A DNA stretch of 36,794 nucleotides from assembly GCA_946186495.1 (NCBI GenBank), contig CAMHNQ010000030.1, positions 1 to 36,794 on the forward strand, given 5' to 3'. The stretch is from an uncultured Bacteroidales bacterium (lineage in GTDB: Bacteria; Bacteroidota; Bacteroidia; Bacteroidales; WCHB1-69). The notes under the pieces are model-generated. The model worked only from the letters and a program-made list of their open reading frames with translations, was not told where the DNA came from and did no database searches. A program made the translations under genes and the position numbers. How positions within the stretch are numbered: position 1 is the first letter of the stretch; the number at the start of each line of letters is the position of its first letter. Below, one piece after another: positions 33,304 to 36,794 of the stretch.

Positions 33304-34722
33304 TTATTTCGCATTTCTTGACCGGATGATGCCGCCGGTCTTGGCCTTGCCGACGCGGATCATGTCGAGGATCGGGCGGTTGGAGGGGCAGATGAAGGCG
33401 CAGGAACCGCATTCGATGCAGTTCATGATGCCGTACTTCTCGGTGTCGTCCCAGCGTTTCAGCTCGGTGAAAGTCTGGAGCATGTAGGGCTCGAGTCCCA
33501 TGGGGCAGACGCTGACGCACTTGCCGCAGCGCAGGCAGGGGTGCACTTCGCCGCGCGCACTCTCCTCTTCGTTCATGAACAGGAGGCTGGACATGCCCTT
33601 GGCGGTGTAGGCGCCCAGGTTGGCGATGGCCTTGCCCATCATCGGGCCGCCGGAGATGATCTTGCCAGTGTCCTCGGGGATGCCCACGGACTGCAGCACG
33701 CTCAGAATCGGGGTGCCGATGCGCAGGCGGTAGTTCTTGCACTGGTCGGGGCGCAGTGAGCGGCCGGAGACCGTGGTGTAGGTCTGCACGATGGGCTTGT
33801 TCTTCTGCACGGCCAGGTAGATGGTGTACATGGTGGTGATGTTGTTGACGATGCAGCCCACGGAAATGGGCAGGGCGCCGTTGGGCACACTTCTGCCGGT
33901 AATGGCCTTGATAAGCTGTTTCTCAGCGCCTTGCGGGTATTTGATGCGCAGAGGCTGCACCTCGATGTTGGGGTAGCGCTTGGCGGCTTCCATCAGTTTG
34001 GCGATGGCGCGCGGCTTGTTGTCCTCGATGCCGATGATGGCCTTCGGTGCGCCCGACGCGATGAGCGCAATCTCGATGCCGATCATGCACTGTTCGCAAC
34101 GTTCCAGGATCACGCGGTTGTCGGTGGAGATGTAAGGCTCGCACTCGGCGGCGTTGATGATCAGGTACTCGCACTTCTGGTCCGGCTTCAACATATACTT
34201 AATATGTGTCGGGAAGCAGGCGCCGCCGAGACCCACGATGCCGCGGTCCTTCATGCGCTCGATGATCTCCTCCTTGGTCTTCAGCTTGATGTCGTGGACG
34301 ATGTCCAGCGAGGTGTCGATGCCCTCGTCCCATTCGTCGCCTTCGCGCTTGATGACGATGGCGGGTTTTTTGTAGCCGGTGATGTCGGCCACCTGGTCAA
34401 CCTTGACTACAGTGCCGGAGATGGGTGCGTGGATGTTGGCGCAGACGAACGACTCCGCTTTTCCGATAAGCTGGCCCACTTTCACCTTGTCGCCCTTCTG
34501 GACGATGGGAGTGGCGGGGGAGCCGAGGTGCTGGGTCATATAGACGACGGCCTCGTCGGGTAGGGGAAAGGTCTCCACGGGAGCGGAGTGGGCGAACTTG
34601 TTGGCTTCGGGGTGCACACCACCCATGTGGAAGGTCTTGCGGTTGAGGCCTTTGATCTGGCGTGCGCTTTCTTTGAAGTTTTCTTCGATTCTTTCTTCTA
34701 TTGTTGTGACGGTGTTTTCCAT
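33304..34722 (-). CDS. rnfC: Rnf complex subunit RnfC
   Basis: The start at 34722 gives 472 aa; the open frame begins 14 codons upstream in the intercistronic stem-loops. RnfC is the cytoplasmic NADH/FMN-binding subunit of the ferredoxin:NAD+ oxidoreductase, which couples electron transfer to Na+ or H+ export. The N-terminal RnfC barrel-sandwich region (FHMGGVHPEANK), the Rossmann-like flavin/NADH region (RGIVGLGGACFPTHIK, NAAECEPYISTDNR) and two 4Fe-4S motifs near the C-terminus (CLRCGKCVSVCP, CIECGSCAFICP) are all present. It follows rnfB, but rnfD, G, E and A do not follow; a terminator does. Confidence 0.95.
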   Translation of the reverse strand: MENTVTTIEERIEENFKESARQIKGLNRKTFHMGGVHPEANKFAHSAPVETFPLPDEAVVYMTQHLGSPATPIVQKGDKVKVGQLIGKAESFVCANIHAPISGTVVKVDQVADITGYKKPAIVIKREGDEWDEGIDTSLDIVHDIKLKTKEEIIERMKDRGIVGLGGACFPTHIKYMLKPDQKCEYLIINAAECEPYISTDNRVILERCEQCMIGIEIALIASGAPKAIIGIEDNKPRAIAKLMEAAKRYPNIEVQPLRIKYPQGAEKQLIKAITGRSVPNGALPISVGCIVNNITTMYTIYLAVQKNKPIVQTYTTVSGRSLRPDQCKNYRLRIGTPILSVLQSVGIPEDTGKIISGGPMMGKAIANLGAYTAKGMSSLLFMNEEESARGEVHPCLRCGKCVSVCPMGLEPYMLQTFTELKRWDDTEKYGIMNCIECGSCAFICPSNRPILDMIRVGKAKTGGIIRSRNAK

Positions 34723-34745
34723 TTTGATTGCTTTTGGGGATTTCC

Positions 34746-34795
34746 CCGGGGTCGCTTCGTCCACCCCGGTTTGACACGTGTCGGGCTTGCAGCCC
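34746..34795. other. structured intercistronic region between rnfB and rnfC
   Basis: Three inverted repeats crowd this 89-bp gap: CCGGGGT/ACCCCGG (34746-34769), the perfect palindrome GACACGTGTC (34773-34782) and GGGCT-TGC-AGCCC (34783-34795). They could stabilise or process the mRNA, or bind a regulator. No terminator T-tract follows. Confidence 0.55.
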
Positions 34796-34811
34796 TCATG
34801 GGATTAGGGGT

Positions 34812-35687
34812 TTATGCTTGTGCTGGTTCGGCGATGGGTTGGGCTTGGGCTTCCGGTGCCGGGGTTTCTTTCTTGGGCGGGAAGCCGACGGTGAGGATGG
34901 CGCCGGAGGGGCATTCGCTCACGCACTTGCGGCACGCTTTGCACTTGTGGTAGTCGATGTAGGCGAGGTTGTTCTCCACGGTGATGGCATCGAAGGGGCA
35001 CACCTTGGCGCATTTGCCGCAGCCGATGCAAGCGGACGAGCAGTTTTTCTTGGCCACGGCGCCTTTCTCCTTGTTGTTGCAGGCCACATAGACGCGTCGG
35101 TGGTTCTTGCCCTTGTCGCGGATTTCAAGCACGCCGCGCGGGCAGGCGTTGGCGCAGGCCTTGCATCCCACGCAGAGGTCCTCCTTTACTTCCGGGAGGT
35201 GTGTCTCGGGGTTGAGGTGGATGGCGTCGAATTGGCAGGCCGCCACACAGTCGCCACAGCCCAGACAGCCGAAGGGGCAGGCTTTTTCGCCGGCGAACAG
35301 CGAGTTGGCGAAAGCGCAGGTGAGTGCCGAGTCGTAGAACGACTTCATGGGCGCGTGGTCGCAGGTGCCGTTGCATCGCACCACGGAGACCTGTGGCTCG
35401 TGAAGCACTGCGTTCAAGTGCATGATCTCGGCAATCTTGTTGGTGTCGCTGCCGGGGCAGTAGGCCACGTTGAGGTCGTTGTTCTTGACGATGGCCTCGG
35501 CCATGGCGCGACATCCGGCAAAACCGCATCCGCCGCAGTTGGCGTTCGGCAGGCACGCTTGCACCAAATCGATGCGTGGGTCCTCCTCCACGTGGAAGAA
35601 CTTCGACACAAAATACAGGATCACAGCGGCGATAAGACCTGTAAGTCCCACTGTTACAGCTGCATAAAGAATGGTTGTTGTTGGCAT
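34812..35687 (-). CDS. rnfB: Rnf complex subunit RnfB
   Basis: The 291-aa iron-sulfur protein accepts electrons from ferredoxin. The N-terminal membrane helix (residues ~5-26, VGLTGLIAAVILYFVSKFF) anchors it; the 4Fe-4S domain CGGCGFAGC (NANCGGCGFAGCRAMAE, residues ~48-65) is the RnfB signature. Four cysteine clusters of the CxxCxxCxxxC type follow (CLGCGDCVAAC, CVGCKACANAC, CIGCGKCAKVC, CKACRKCVSEC). A Pro/Ala-rich tail ends the protein. It is the first gene of the unit, with a -7 element at 35711-35718. The order rnfB-rnfC is standard in Bacteroidetes. Confidence 0.95.
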   Translation of the reverse strand: MPTTTILYAAVTVGLTGLIAAVILYFVSKFFHVEEDPRIDLVQACLPNANCGGCGFAGCRAMAEAIVKNNDLNVAYCPGSDTNKIAEIMHLNAVLHEPQVSVVRCNGTCDHAPMKSFYDSALTCAFANSLFAGEKACPFGCLGCGDCVAACQFDAIHLNPETHLPEVKEDLCVGCKACANACPRGVLEIRDKGKNHRRVYVACNNKEKGAVAKKNCSSACIGCGKCAKVCPFDAITVENNLAYIDYHKCKACRKCVSECPSGAILTVGFPPKKETPAPEAQAQPIAEPAQA

Positions 35688-35710
35688 AGGTTCGTTGTTT
35701 TTTCAAACTG

Positions 35711-35718
35711 CAAAGATA
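35711..35718 (-). promoter_or_regulatory. -7 element (TATCTTTG) of rnfBC
   Basis: Exact TAnnTTTG on the minus strand, 23 bp before rnfB. Confidence 0.65.
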
Positions 35719-35755
35719 CAATTTTTTATTTTAATTGGGCTGTACTGATAACAAT

Positions 35756-35794
35756 AAAAAAAAACGGAATTTCCTGCGAAATTCCGTTTTTTTT
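35756..35794. terminator. terminator after the type IX surface-protein gene
   Basis: AACGGAATTTC and GAAATTCCGTT pair perfectly around CTGC, extended by A/T tracts on both sides. It lies 13 bp past the stop at 35808 and upstream of the rnfB promoter. Confidence 0.9.
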
Positions 35795-35807
35795 GTCCCT
35801 TGTCCGA

Positions 35808-36794
35808 TCACTGTTTGACCAGCTTCAGGTGGATGACGCGGTCGCCGGTGTTCACCCGGACCGTGTACATTCCGGATGGCAGCATCGAGACATCCAGTTC
35901 TGTGTCGCCGTCCCGCAACACCAGCTTGCCGCGCATGTCGAAGAGCTCCACGGAGACGGGCACGTTCTCCAACCCCATGATGCGGCAGAGACGATTGGTC
36001 GGGTTCGGGGCGAGACAGATCGCCGCCATGTCGTGGCCGTCAATGCCCACGGTGATGGTCAGGTGGAGGGTCACCACGGAGTCGCAGCCGTCGGCGGTCT
36101 GCAGCGTCTGCACGTAGTCGCCGGACTCGGTGTAGGGCTGGCCGTTCCATTCGTACGGGGTCTCTTCCTCCCACTCGACGGAGAATTCGGAAGCGGTGGA
36201 GTTGTGGATGGTCAGGTGCAGCGTATCGACCTGCGTGCAGCCGTGGCTGTCTTGGTGACTGTAGGTGTAGTCGCCGGAGACGGTGTGGGCCTGTCCGTCG
36301 CCGTCCGTCCAGGTGTAGGCGTCGCAGCTTTCAACCGTGTAGGCTTGGTGCGCCGGAGTGTTCACGGTCAGCACCATCGTGACTACGGAGTCGCAGCCGT
36401 TGACGGTTTGCAGGGTGACGTTCTGCGTTCCGGCGGCGGTGAAGGTGACGCCGTTCCAGGTGTAGGGCAGTTCGCTCTCGCAGATGCCCGTTGTCAGGCT
36501 GGTGGCGTAAGCGGGATTCACGTTCAGGGTCATGATCACGGTGGAGTCGCAGCCGTTGGCGTCCTGCAGGGTGGCGGTGTTCATGCCGGCGGCGGTGAAG
36601 GTGACGCCGTTCCAAATGTAAGGCAGCTCGCTTTCGCAGACGGTGCGGCTGTCGGTTGTGACATGCGTCTGGTTGACGGTCAGGATCATCGTGACCACGG
36701 AGTCGCAGCCGTTGGCCGTTTGCAGGGTGACGGTCTGGGTGCCGGCGGCGGTGAAAGTGACCCCGTTCCAGGAGTAGGGCAGTTCGCCCGGGCA
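35808..36794 (-). CDS. repeat-rich surface protein with type IX secretion sorting domain (5' end outside window)
   Basis: The frame is open to the right edge, so the N-terminus is missing; 328 codons are visible. Three near-identical 52-aa repeats (CESELPYTWNGVTFTAAG ... NGCDSVVT), each with a cysteine pair, are followed by two diverged units. The last ~70 residues form a type A sorting domain: APNPTN at its start, VELFDMRGKLVL in the middle, and LPSGMYTVRVNTGDRVIHLKLVKQ-type strands at the end. Such domains direct export through the T9SS and anchoring or release at the cell surface. The repeats are probably Ig-like beta sandwiches with an adhesin-like or structural role; the ligand is unknown. 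Confidence 0.85.
   Translation of the reverse strand, partial: CPGELPYSWNGVTFTAAGTQTVTLQTANGCDSVVTMILTVNQTHVTTDSRTVCESELPYIWNGVTFTAAGMNTATLQDANGCDSTVIMTLNVNPAYATSLTTGICESELPYTWNGVTFTAAGTQNVTLQTVNGCDSVVTMVLTVNTPAHQAYTVESCDAYTWTDGDGQAHTVSGDYTYSHQDSHGCTQVDTLHLTIHNSTASEFSVEWEEETPYEWNGQPYTESGDYVQTLQTADGCDSVVTLHLTITVGIDGHDMAAICLAPNPTNRLCRIMGLENVPVSVELFDMRGKLVLRDGDTELDVSMLPSGMYTVRVNTGDRVIHLKLVKQ
36327..36794 (-). repeat. 156-bp tandem repeats (3 units visible)
   Basis: Successive units begin at the TGC (Cys) codons complementary to 36794, 36638 and 36482, exactly 156 bp (52 codons) apart, and the array continues off the window edge. High DNA identity between units indicates recent duplication or homogenisation. 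Confidence 0.85.

Overview
The window looks like chromosomal DNA from an anaerobic member of the order Bacteroidales, probably uncultured. The evidence is the recurring Bacteroidetes promoter element TAnnTTTG upstream of many genes, lipoprotein and outer-membrane gene types typical of the phylum, a type IX secretion C-terminal sorting domain, a PorE-like PD40/OmpA protein, Rnf subunits, methylmalonyl-CoA mutase and a PadR/PspC pair. No rRNA, CRISPR array, prophage or intact insertion sequence was seen. The content is mostly housekeeping, with scattered signs of decay and small non-autonomous repeats.

Left part (1-12.2 kb): the tail of an Rpn-family nuclease; gyrA followed by two tandem secreted TPR paralogues; an outer-membrane beta-barrel protein; a convergent lipoprotein glutathione peroxidase and a large Ig-like lipoprotein; hypA; a 105-bp inverted-repeat element; a two-gene membrane module (114 aa plus a 363-aa polytopic protein); and a GNAT acetyltransferase.

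Middle (12.2-21.6 kb, mostly minus strand): a second copy of the inverted-repeat element, a bidirectional terminator, tRNA-Ala(GGC), a REP-like palindrome, then the str operon rpsL-rpsG-fusA-rpsJ, which stops after rpsJ instead of running into rplC. RNase R follows, then a hipB-like antitoxin with an internally deleted hipA, a DUF1361 membrane protein fused to WG repeats, and a complete Rpn nuclease gene with a 12-bp minisatellite.

Right part (21.6-36.8 kb): ApbE flavin transferase, methylmalonyl-CoA mutase large subunit without its small-subunit gene beside it, a decayed stretch, kbl with a structured leader, a padR-pspC locus that appears to have lost its centre by deletion, the umuDC SOS polymerase pair, two REP-like palindromes, the PorE-like gene, rnfC and rnfB (without rnfDGEA), and the 3' part of a repeat-rich type IX secreted surface protein.

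Functional links: ApbE is the enzyme type that flavinylates Rnf subunits, and RnfB/RnfC are present here. Methylmalonyl-CoA mutase fits succinate/propionate fermentation. The PorE-like protein and the sorting-domain protein both point to a type IX secretion system. Most gene starts were moved inward from the longest possible ORF, because signal peptides and TAnnTTTG elements show where translation can begin.
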